Assembly (NCBI GenBank): GCA_004431415.1
Contig: QPMI01000176.1
Span: 114,910 to 178,909, forward strand
Direction: 5' to 3'
Length of the DNA: 64,000 nucleotides
Origin: Cyanophora paradoxa
Taxonomy: Eukaryota > Glaucocystophyceae > Cyanophorales > Cyanophoraceae
The notes below the pieces were generated by a model that saw only the letters and a program-made list of their open reading frames with translations, was not told where the DNA came from and searched no databases. The position numbers and the translations under genes were made by a program. Positions 31,840 to 42,116 of this stretch are shown in pieces (the first letter of the stretch is position 1; every line of letters begins with the position of its first letter).

Positions 31840-34800
31840 CGGGCGGGGGGGTTCCGCACGTCGAGGGCGCGGGCGTCGAAGGAGGGGATGCCCCGCGCGT
31901 CGCCCCCCAGCCGGCCCTGCGCCCGCGGCCGCGGCCAGCCGAGTCAGGGGCGAGCTCGAGCGCGCTCCGGACTCGAGCGAGCTGCGGAGGCGGAGGCGGA
32001 GGGGGAGCCCCCCCCGCCCGGCCCGGCCGCGCGGACCTCGTAGAGGAAGGTGACGGCCTCGCCCGCCTTGCCCTTGAGGACGATCGGCCCGCGCCGCGAC
32101 CACGTGTACCTCTCCGCCACCAGCGCGTGCGTCGCCTCCGACACCTGCCGACGGCGCGCGGCGGGCGCTCGGCCCAGGCCTGCGGCCGCTCGGCGCGGGG
32201 GCCGGGCCGGGCCGGCCGCACCTGGATGCGGCCGGGGAGGCCCGTGCTCTCCATGCGCGCCGCGACGTTCACCGTGTCCCCCCAGCTGGCCCCGCGCGCG
32301 TGAGGCGGAGGCCGAGGGGCGGCGAGGCGGGCGGGCCCGGGGGGTGGGGTGGGGGGCGGACAGGTCGAAGATGTAGCGGCTGGTGCCGATGACGCCGGCG
32401 ACGACGGGGCCCGAGTGCACGCCGATGCGCAGAGCGATCGCCGTCCCGAAGTGCTCGTTGAAGCGCTTCACCGCCGCCACCTGCCGCGGCGCGGGCCGGG
32501 CGTCGAGGGCCGCACGGAAACGCTTCGAATTCGAATCAAATCTAAGTTTGCGCGCACGGCTCCGATGGCGAACTCGAGGGCGGCCTCGGCGCCGGCGCGG
32601 CCCTCCCGCCGCTGCGGCACGCCGGCTGCGGCCATGTAGCAGTCGCCGATGGTCTTGATCTTCTCGCAGCCGGCGGTGGCGCAGGTGCGGTCCAGGCAGG
32701 AGAAGATGCGGTTGAGCATCTGGGCGACCTCGGGGGCCGAGAGCCGCGAGGAGAGCTCCGTGAAGCCCACGATGTCCGCGAACACGATCTGAGCGATCTG
32801 ATCGTGAGCGCGCGGCCGGTCTGAGCGCGAGGGGGGCATTTTTAGGGGGGAAAGAGGCCTAGGCCCGCGCACGGTCGTCTCCTCGTAGAGGTCGGCTGCG
32901 GGGGAGCGCGTCAGCCCGGCAGAGGCCGAGGAGGGGGCGGGGGGCCGGCACCGATGGGGGAGGACTCCTCGATGAGCTTGGCGGCGACGGCCTCGGGGAG
33001 GGTGTTGCGGATGAGGCGGTCGGCGCGCTCCTTCTCCCGCCGCAGCTGCCCCTCGCTCTCCTCCAGCGCCCGCCGCGCCCGGCACTGCCCCAGCACCGCC
33101 TCAAGCGCCGCCCCGAACCGCGCCTGCGCGCGCGCGGGGGCGGCGCGCCTGAGGGGCCGGGGCGGGGCGGGGGCGGGGCGGGGGCGGGGCGGACGAGGTA
33201 GGCGCGGACGTCGTCGGCGAAGCGGCGGCGCGGGTCGCACGAGAAGGCCCCCAGGTAGCACAGCCGCCGCCCAGCCCCCTCCGCCCCCGCCATCGATATC
33301 AATCCCGCCCGCGAGCGGCCCCGCCCCGACTTCCAGCTCGCCCCGCCCCCGCGGCCGCCGCCGCCGCGCCGGCGGGGCTCGCGGAGGGGCCGAGGACGCC
33401 GGCGGCGAAGTCGGCGGGGCGGGCGGAGCGGCCCGTCGGGGGCGTCGGGGGCGCCGCGTCGCGGACGGCAGCGACGGCGCCGGAGCGGACGCCGGCGGCG
33501 CGGAGGGCGGGCGGGAGGGGCAGCGGGGGTCGCCGAGGGGGTCGGGGAGGTGGAGGGCGGCGCCGGGGGCCTCGTCGACGAGCTCGGCGAGGGTGGCGGG
33601 GCCCAGGGGGAACCCCTCCGCCTCCTCCACGGGTCCGAGGTCGCCCCCCGGGGCGCGGAGCTGGAGGGCGAGGGGCAGGGCGCCGGCGCCGGAGGGCGGG
33701 GCGGGGCCGGCGGCGACGAAGGCGACGTCGGCGGTGAGGACGGAGGCGACGGTCTCGGCGGCCAGGGCGAGGGCGCGGCACGGGTCGCCGCTCGCGATCG
33801 CCCGCCGCGAGAAGCTCGCGATCGACTCCTCCGTTGCCGAGCGGAAGAGCAGCGCCTGCGCGCTCCCGTAGAGCTCAATCTCCCGCAGCGCTGCGCCCGC
33901 CGCCCGCCCGCCCGCCCGGTCGCGGCGAGCGCGAGGGGAGGGGCGGGGGAAGGGCGGGGGCCGGCACCGATGGCGGCGAGCTTGGCGAGGCGTCGCTGTT
34001 GCTCCCCCTCGAACTCCCGCGCCTTCCGGTCTGCGGCCGACGTCGCGGGGGCCCTCAGCTCGCTCCGGGCAGAGGGGGCGGCCTGGTGGCGGGGGCGGGG
34101 CACCGATGATGCAGAGGGTGCCGATGGTGGCGCCGCCGGCGAGCCGCAGGGGCGCCCCCGCGTAGAAGCGGATGTGCGGCGCGCCCGTCACCAGCGCTGC
34201 CCCCGGCCCCGCGGCCGCGTCCGCGTACGAGTTCAGCCGGCGCAGGCGAGGGAAGGAGGGGCCTCGCGGCCAGGGGGGGCGCACGGTTGGCGGCGAAGCG
34301 CCAGTCCTCCAGGGCGTTTCGCACGACGAGCGGCTCCGGCCCCTGCAGCAGGATGGAGTGTCTGCGCGCGCGCCGCCCGTCAGCGCCCTCGGCGACCACG
34401 GCGTCGTCGGCCCACAAATACAGATGCAGAGCCCGGCCCACCCGCAGAAGGAGACGTCGCGGCCCGTCTCTGGCGCGGCGAGGCCGCAGCGCGCCTTGAA
34501 CCACTGCCTGTCGCTGTCGACCAGCGACACCAGCGCTGCAGAGAGTCCAGAGAGTCTTCTGAGGGGCGGCACGCGAGGAGCGGAGCAGTGTCGAAGCGGG
34601 CACCGATGGGCACGTCGAAGAGCTCCTGGGCGAGCTCGGCGAGGCGCTGGAAGCTCTCCTCCAGGCCCGTGTCCAGGATCCTGCCCCCGCCCCGCCCCGC
34701 ATCGCCTCAACGCCGGCGCGCACGGGCCCCGGGGGAGCTGCCCACCGGAGGGCCCAGAGGGCGCCGACGCGGGAGTCCTCGTTCGCGGGGGCGGGGGGCG

Positions 34801-34975
34801 GGAAGAAGCTGGCGCCCTCGCCGCCGCCGCCGCCGCCGCGGCAGAGCTCGGCGAGCTCGTCCGGGGGCGGCCGCTCGGGGACCTCGTCGCCTTTGAAGCT
34901 GCCGCTGCGGTACCAGTCCACGTACGACCCGTGCCGCGCGCTCCGCGCGTCCGTCCGCCCCTCCTCCTGCGCCCT
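31709..34975 (-). CDS. GAF-domain class III adenylyl cyclase
   Basis: Makes cAMP from ATP, probably a soluble sensor cyclase. Exon with YVDWYRSGSFKGDEVPERPP (from about 34975) leads to a GAF domain: ILDTGLEESFQRLAELAQEL, FDVPIALVSLVDSDRQWFKA, ETGRDVSFCGWA, PLVVRNALEDWRFAANR, PHIRFYAGAPLRLAGGATIG. A linker helix EKERADRLIRNTLPEAVAAK precedes the catalytic domain: IAQIVFADIVGFTELSSRLS (first metal Asp), CEKIKTIGDCYMAAAGVP (second metal Asp), ALRIGVHSGPVVAGVIGTSR, YIFDLWGDTVNVAARMESTG after splicing. Lys in KIKTIG and Asp in FDLWG are the adenine-selecting residues, so adenylyl rather than guanylyl cyclase. The last exon after a 33-base G run is DSFWHMEVRRASFVGGM, TAG at 31711-31709. No membrane span is visible. 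The true 5' end may lie further upstream (34976-35930). Confidence 0.88.
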
Positions 34976-35930
34976 CTGTCACCGCAGAAGAGGGCGGGAG
35001 AGGGGGGCGGGGGTGGGGGCCGAGGCGGACCGAGGCGGCGCCGGGGCGGGTGTGGGCTGGGCCGTCGTGCGCGCCGTCGTCGCCGTGGGGCGAGGCCGGC
35101 GCGAGGGAGATCACCTCTGCGGCCGCCGGCTCGGCGGGGGCGCGGCCGGGGCGAAGCGCAGCGCGTGGGCCGGGGGGCCGACCGTCGAAGTCGGCGTCGG
35201 GCCCGACATCAGAGAGGGGGGTGGCGACGCCCCCGCCCTCCTTCCACGCCTCCGCACCGGGCGAGGCCAGCACTGCTCGCACGCTGCTGCTCAGCGCGAG
35301 TGCCGGCCGGGCGCGGGGAGGTTGTGATTAGGGCGAGCGGGGAGCGGACCGCCGGGGGTGCTGCAGCTTGCGAGGCCGTTCACGTTAGCGGGGCTCACGC
35401 CCCCTTCGGAGGGGCCGGCCTCGGCGGCGGCGAAGGCGGCAAGCTCGGCCCGCCGGCCGCGCGGGCGCTTGCAGTTGACCTTTGCCGCGCCCTCCCCTTC
35501 CATAAGCTCGAGCTCGACCACGCGCACGGTGCCGTCGCGGCGGGCGGAGGGGCTCCCGCCGCCGCAGCCGCCCGCCGAGGCGCCGGCCCAGGCCGCCGAG
35601 CTCTTCCCCTCGCTCGCCTTCCGCACCGGTGCCTGCCCCTGCGCGCGCGCGCCGGCGTTCGAGAAGCTCGAGCTCGAGCGCCCCTGGCGCTGGCGCGCGC
35701 GGAGGGCCGGTCCGGGAGGCGCCGCGCACCGCGACCGAGGCGTCCCGGAAGGAGTTGTAAGGGTTGAGCGACCGAGCGGACGTCGAAGTCGATCGCGAGG
35801 GCTCGGCCACCCGCTGCGAGCGCGCTCTCGCCGTGCCGAACGCGGCACCGGCCGGCTGCACGCGGCCGGCTGCCAGGCTCAGCGCCCCTCCCATCGCTCT
35901 CCCGTCGCACAGCTGCAGGTACGTTGAACC
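34976..35930 (-). CDS. Possible 5' exons of the adenylyl cyclase or a separate small gene
   Basis: Two stretches look more protein-like than their surroundings. One (about 35282-35030) reads TPLSDVGPDADFDGRPPGP and PAAAEVISLAPASPHGDD and ends near a GTGCGC-type donor that could splice to the 34975 acceptor. The other (about 35894-35700) opens MGGALSLAAGRVQPAGAAFG, with ARSLNPYNSFRDASVAVRG. An N-terminal Met-Gly could be myristoylated. No domain is recognised and no exon chain is certain. Confidence 0.3.
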
Positions 35931-37286
35931 TTTTGAACGCTGCTGAAACCGGTACCGCAGCAGTGCTGCTTTTCGCGTCGCGGCCGACGCTACCACGCTA
36001 CAATTGCAACCGGCTCCTTCGCTGCTGCCAATCGAGGCTGCGCAAGCTTAAGCCGGCGCCAAGCGCGCGCGTGCTGCAGCTGGCCGAGCTGCTGGGCCGG
36101 GGGCTGGGACTGGCCGGCCGCGGTTCGCGTCCGGAGTTGGCCTCCGGCGTGCCAGTGCGTGCGCGCCACGGCGCTCGGGTCTTGAAATCGATTTCGGGCT
36201 GGTCGGGGGCGTTGAATTCGAAGCTGCTGGGCGCAGCGCGCGCGCGCCGTCGTAACCGGCTCGCTATCTGCGCCCCCCGACGAGTTGCTCCGCAGCTTGG
36301 CTGCTGTCGGAACTGGAATCTGCTGAAGGGCGCGCGCCTAGCGGGATGAATCTGCTGAATCTGCTGAAAACTGGAGCCTGGAGGACAGAGGGAATCTGCG
36401 GGATATCCGGATGCGCGCAGCGCGCAGCTGCATGCGAACTTTGCGAAGCCGCCGCGGCAGCGCTGACTCGCCGCTGAGCGCTAGCGGACCCGCGCCGTCC
36501 AGGCCCGTCCGGTCCCGCGGCCGCGGCTGCGAGGGGCTAGACAGGCCGGTAATACTAGCGTTCTAATGCGCCAATCCTATGAAGTATGTATATGCCGTGT
36601 GTGTATCGAGTGCGGGGCGCAGGGGGCGTAAATATGCAAGCAGGAGTGGTGTATGGCATGCTGTACATCTATTGCAAATGCGCGGGAGCTCGCCAGCAGT
36701 GGTCATCCCATATACGTCGCGGCGTCCGCGTGCTGCTCAGCACTGGGGCGCTTACGGCGGGTCTAGCGAGCAAGGCGTGCATGCGCGGCGCATATGCGTT
36801 CTTTTGCAGCCACAAGCTGGGGCCCGGCGCGGTCCCCGTCAGCTGCGGGAGCTGGCGAGAACTGATACCCCCCCGCCACCCCCCCCCTCGGCAAGCCGGC
36901 AGCATTCGTCCGGGAGCTCGGTAGGCAGAAGGTGCGCTCATACATCATGCATCGAAGCAGTTTCCAGCCAACCAGCCTCAGCGAGCGACACAGTTGGCTG
37001 TTGCGCCGCGAGCGCGCGAGCGCTGTGCGCGAGCGGCGAGCTCGAGCGCGCGAGCGGAGCCACGTGCTCACAGGTGGCAGTTGCGCCGGGCCACGCGGAC
37101 GTCGACTGCGGGCAAGCGCGAGCTCGAGGCCCAGTGTGAGAACCCGCGCGCGACCGGCACCCGCGCAATGCTCCCGCCGATCGCGATATGGCTTCCGTTG
37201 CGCGAGCGCGCAACGCGCTTGCAATTGCGCTCCCGGGCGCCGGCCCGCGCGCTCGCGCGCTGCTCAAATCTCGCGCATCGAGGCCC
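35931..37286. other. Region between the cyclase and satellite A, no gene seen
   Basis: Contains only GC-driven open frames without family features. The last few hundred bases (36990-37260) are dominated by CGCGAG/CTCGCG words. Confidence 0.4.
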
Positions 37287-40200
37287 GCCGAGGGCGCTAC
37301 AAGCGCGCTTCGACGGATAGAGATTCTAAATATGGCCTGGGTCTGACCGCCGCGCGCGCAGGGACCCACCCCCTGCCCCCCCCCCCCCCTGAACGCTGTA
37401 CCCCTGGTGCGAGCCCCGGACCGCGCTCCCCGCCAGCCGATGGCCCGGCGAGGGCCCTACAAGCGCGCGTCGACGGATAGCGATTCTAAATATGGCCTGG
37501 GTCTGACCGCCGCGCGCGCAGGGACCCTCCCCCTGCCCCCGCCGCCCCCTGAACCCGGTACCCCTGGTGCGAGCCCCGGGCCGCGCTCCCCGCCAGCCGA
37601 TGGCCCGGCGAGGGCCCTACACGCGCGCGTCGACGGATAGCGATTCTAAATATGGCCTGGGTCTGACCGCCGCGCGCGCAGGGACCCACCCCCCCTGCCC
37701 CCGCCGCCCCCTGAACGCTGTACCCCTGGTGCGAGCCCCGGGCCGCGCTCCCCGCCAGCCGATGGCCCGGCGAGGGCCCTATAAGCGCGCGTCGACGGAT
37801 AAAGATTCTAAATATGGCCTGGGTCTGACCGCCGCGCGCGCAGGGACCCTCCCCCCCTGCCCCCGCCGCCCCCTGAACCCGGTACCCCTGGTGCGAGCCC
37901 CGGGCCGCGCTCCCCGCCAGCCGATGGCCCGGCGAGGGCCCTACAAGCGCGCGTCGACGGATAGCGATTCTAAATATGGCCTGGGTCTGACCGCCGCGCA
38001 CGCAGGGACCCACCCCCTGCCCCCGCCGCCCCCTGAACGCTGTACCCCTGGTGCGAGCCCCGGGCCGCGCTCCCCGCCAGCCGATGGCCCGGCGAGGGCC
38101 CTACAAGCGCGCGTCGACGGATAGCGATTCTAAATATGGCCTGGGTCTGACCGCCGCGCGCGCAGGGACCCACCCCCCTGCCCCCGCCGCCCCCTGAACC
38201 CGGTACCCCTGGTGCGAGCCCCGGGCCGCGCTCCCCGCCAGCCGATGGCCCGGCGAGGGCCCTACAAGCGCGCGTCGACGGATAAAGATTCTAAATATGG
38301 CCTGGGTCTGACCGCCGCGCGCGCAGGGACCCTCCCCCCTGCCCCGCCGCCCCCTGAACCCGGTACCCCTGGTGCGAGCCCCGGGCCGCGCTCCCCGCCA
38401 GCCGATGGCCCGGCGAGGGCCCTACAAGCGCGCGTCGACGGATAGAGATTCTAAATATGGCCTGGGTCTGACCGCCGCGCGCGCAGGGAACCACCCCCTG
38501 CCCCCGCCGCCCCCTGAACGCTGTACCCCTGGTGCGAGCCCCGGGCCGCGCTCCCCGCCAGCCGATGGCCCGGCGAGGGCCCTACAAGCGCGCGTCGACG
38601 GATAAAGATTCTAAATATGGCCTGGGTCTGACCGCCGCGCGCGCAGGGACCCTCCCCCCCTGCCCCCGCCGCCCCCTGAACCCGGTACCCCTGGTGCGAG
38701 CCCCGGGCCGCGCTCCCCGCCAGCCGATGGCCCGGCGAGGGCCCTACAAGCGCGCGTCGACGGATAAAGATTCTAAATATGGCCTGGGTCTGACCGCCGC
38801 GCGCGCAGGGACCCTCCCCCCCTGCCCCCGCCGCCCCCTGAACGCTGTACCCCTGGTGCGAGCCCCGGGCCGCGCTCCCCGCCAGCCGATGGCCCGGCGA
38901 GGGCCCTACACGCGCGCGTCGACGGATAGCGATTCTAAATATGGCCTGGGTCTGACCGCCGCGCGCGCAGGGACCCTCCCCCCCTGCCCCCGCCGCCCCC
39001 TGAACGCTGTACCCCTGGTGCGAGCCCCGGGCCGCGCTCCCCGCCAGCCGATGGCCCGGCGAGGGCCCTACAAGCGCGCGTCGACGGATAAAGATTCTAA
39101 ATATGGCCTGGGTCTGACCGCCGCGCGCGCAGGGACCCTCCCCCCCTGCCCCCGCCGCCCCCTGAACCCGGTACCCCTGGTGCGAGCCCCGGGCCGCGCT
39201 CCCCGCCAGCCGATGGCCCGGCGAGGGCCCTACACGCGCGCGTCGACGGATAGCGATTCTAAATATGGCCTGGGTCTGACCGCCGCGCGCGCAGGGACCC
39301 TCCCCCCCTGCCCCCGCCGCCCCCTGAACCCGGTACCCCTGGTGCGAGCCCCGGGCCGCGCTCCCCGCCAGCCGATGGCCCGGCGAGGGCCCTACACGCG
39401 CGCGTCGACGGATAGCGATTCTAAATATGGCCTGGGTCTGACCGCCGCGCACGCAGGGACCCACCCCCTGCCCCCGCCGCCCCCTGAACGCTGTACCCCT
39501 GGTGCGAGCCCCGGGCCGCGCTCCCCGCCAGCCGATGGCCCGGCGAGGGCCCTACAAGCGCGCGTCGACGGATAGCGATTCTAAATATGGCCTGGGTCTG
39601 ACCGCCGCGCGCGCAGGGACCCACCCCCCTGCCCCCCCCGCCCCCTGAACCCGGTACCCCTGGTGCGAGCCCCGGGCCGCGCTCCCCGCCAGCCGATGGC
39701 CCGGCGAGGCCCTACAAGCGCGCGTCGACGGATAAAGATTCTAAATATGGCCTGGGTCTGACCGCCGCGCGCGCAGGGACCCTCCCCCCTGCCCCGCCGC
39801 CCCCTGAACCCGGTACCCCTGGTGCGAGCCCCGGGCCGCGCTCCCCGCCAGCCGATGGCCCGGCGAGGGCCCTACAAGCGCGCGTCGACGGATAGAGATT
39901 CTAAATATGGCCTGGGTCTGACCGCCGCGCGCGCAGGGACCCCCCCCCCTGCCCCCGCCGCCCCCTGAACGCTGTACCCCTGGTGCGAGCCCCGGGCCGC
40001 GCTCCCCGCCAGCCGATGGCCCGGCGAGGGCCCTACAAGCGCGCGTCGACGGATAGCGATTCTAAATATGGCCTGGGTCTGACCGCCGCGCGCGCAGGGA
40101 CCCACCCCCCTGCCCCCGCCGCCCCCTGAACCCGGTACCCCTGGTGCGAGCCCCGGGCCGCGCTCCCCGCCAGCCGATGGCCCGGCGAGGGCCCTACAAG

Positions 40201-41133
40201 CGCGCGTCGACGGATAGCAATTCTAAATATGGCCTGGGTCTGACCGCCGCGCGCGCAGGGACCCACCCCCCCTGCCCCCGCCGCCCCCTGAACGCTGTAC
40301 CCCTGGTGCGAGCCCCGGGCCGCGCTCCCCGCCAGCCGATGGCCCGGCGAGGGCCCTACACGCGCGCGTCGACGGATAGCGATTCTAAATATGGCCTGGG
40401 TCTGACCGCCGCGCGCGCAGGGACCCTCCCCCCCTGCCCCGCCGCCCCCTGAACCGGTACCCCTGGTGCGAGCCCCGGGCCGCGCTCCCCGCCAGCCGAT
40501 GGCCCGGCGAGGGCCCTACACGCGCGCGTCGACGGATAGCGATTCTAAATATGGCCTGGGTCTGACCGCCGCGCACGCAGGGACCCACCCCCTGCCCCCG
40601 CCGCCCCTGAACGCTGTACCCCTGGTGCGAGCCCCGGGCCGCGCTCCCCGCCAGCCGATGGCCCGGCGAGGGCCCTACAAGCGCGCGTCGACGGATAGCG
40701 ATTCTAAATATGGCCTGGGTCTGACCGCCGCGCGCGCAGGGACCCACCCCCCCTGCCCCCGCCGCCCCCTGAACCCGGTACCCCTGGTGCGAGCCCCGGG
40801 CCGCGCTCCCCGCCAGCCGATGGCCCGGCGAGGGCCCTACAAGCGCGCGTCGACGGATAAAGATTCTAAATATGGCCTGGGTCTGACCGCCGCGCGCGCA
40901 GGGACCCTCCCCCCCTGCCCCCGCCGCCCCCTGAACCCGGTACCCCTGGTGCGAGCCCCGGGCCGCGCTCCCCGCCAGCCGATGGCCCGGCGAGGGCCCT
41001 ACAAGCGCGCGTCGACGGATAGAGATTCTAAATATGGCCTGGGTCTGACCGCCGCGCGCGCAGGGACCCTCCCCCCCTGCCCCCGCCGCCCCCTGAACGC
41101 TGTACCCCTGGTGCGAGCCCCGGGCCGTGCTCT
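37287..41133. repeat. Satellite A: about 24 tandem copies of a ~160-base unit
   Basis: The unit runs from CTACAAGCGCGCGTCGACGG through GATAGCGATTCTAAATATGG, CCTGGGTCTGACCGCCGCGC, a C-rich tract, a GGTACCCCTGGTGCGAGC word and GCCGATGGCCCGGCGAGGGC. Copies differ by single bases (GATAGCG, GATAAAG, GATAGAG; CTACAAG or CTACACG; CTGAACGCTG or CTGAACCCGG) and by the length of the C tract, giving 158-162 bases. Because the length varies around a multiple of three, long repetitive open frames arise on both strands; they are artefacts of the array. The first copy (37287) and last copy (near 41130, GGGCCGTGCTCTCCGTC) are the most diverged. Confidence 0.95.
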
Positions 41134-42116
41134 CCGTCAAGAGATGAGATGTAGAGGGAAAATACAAAGCATCTGTACGCATGTTCGACGCATGTGCAAA
41201 GCATGAACACCGCATCCGCTACGCATATGCATGCAATGAAAGTACAACGCATCCGCAACGCATGCTCTCATGCGACTAGGGCAGGCCCCGCAACTGAATC
41301 GAGGCGCTGCGAAACAAAATACGGGGAACAGAGATATATAATGTAGAAGATGAGCCCGGGGCCCCGGGCGCAAGACGAAAGGCCCGCCTCAATTGCAAGG
41401 TAGTGATGGGGGCGCATGAGGTGTTGGGCCCGATGAACCGCGCCTGGCCACCCCAGGGCAGGCCCCGCGCCCGAATCGGAGCACTGAAAAGCAACATACT
41501 ATGAACGAGGATGCCGAATCTTTAAGATGAGCCGAGGTCTCCGGGCGGCAGGCAAGAGGCGGGCCTCGAGGTTGTGGGGGGGTGCACAGGAGGGGTTGGA
41601 TCATTTATAGCTGATTATCTCTGGATGGAATTCAGATCAATAAGACTCAAGCATATCATGTGAACGACAATAAAAAGCGCTTTCAGAATACATGCCATGT
41701 ATCGGGCTCGGATATCCTCCCGCTTAATGGAAATCCGATAAATCGTTCAACGAGCTCTCAAACACATCAACTGATCATCCATCACCCAACTCAGTCATCA
41801 TGATGAATGACCTTGGTTGGACTCTCGATGAGCACTCAACATAAGCATGTATATCGCTTATAAAGACTAATATAAGCCTAATATATCACCCATTCACTGG
41901 AACTCGCGTGTAGTAATTAGATTTTGTGCCACAGTGCTGCCTAGTGCTGCCTATATAGCTAGTGCTGCTTAGTGCCCCCACGTATACTGTGAATGACGGC
42001 TCCATGCCCGGACGATTCCACTAGGACAGACCACAGTGGCACCGTCAGCCAGCTACTTAAAAGCCTTGAAGTCGTCGAGAGTTCACTCGTACATTATTCA
42101 CATCATAACATAAACG
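41134..42116. other. Spacer between the two satellites, with a diverged 177-base duplication
   Basis: No gene seen. 41160-41270 has repeated GCATCCGC/ACGCATG words. A diverged tandem pair occupies 41278-41454 and 41455-41610: both open AGGGCAGGCCCCGC, share GAATCG, AAGATGAGCC and GGGCG words, and differ at many positions. After 41610 the DNA is AT-richer and unique. Confidence 0.6.

Noticed and set aside
31709-34975. Guanylyl cyclase
   Set aside because: The selectivity positions are Lys (KIKTIG) and Asp (FDLWG), the adenylyl type, rather than Glu and Cys.
38451-39575. Open frames of about 340 residues on both strands in satellite A
   Set aside because: They are direct consequences of a 162-base local period (a multiple of three) in the array; the translation is a perfect repeat with no start context or domain.
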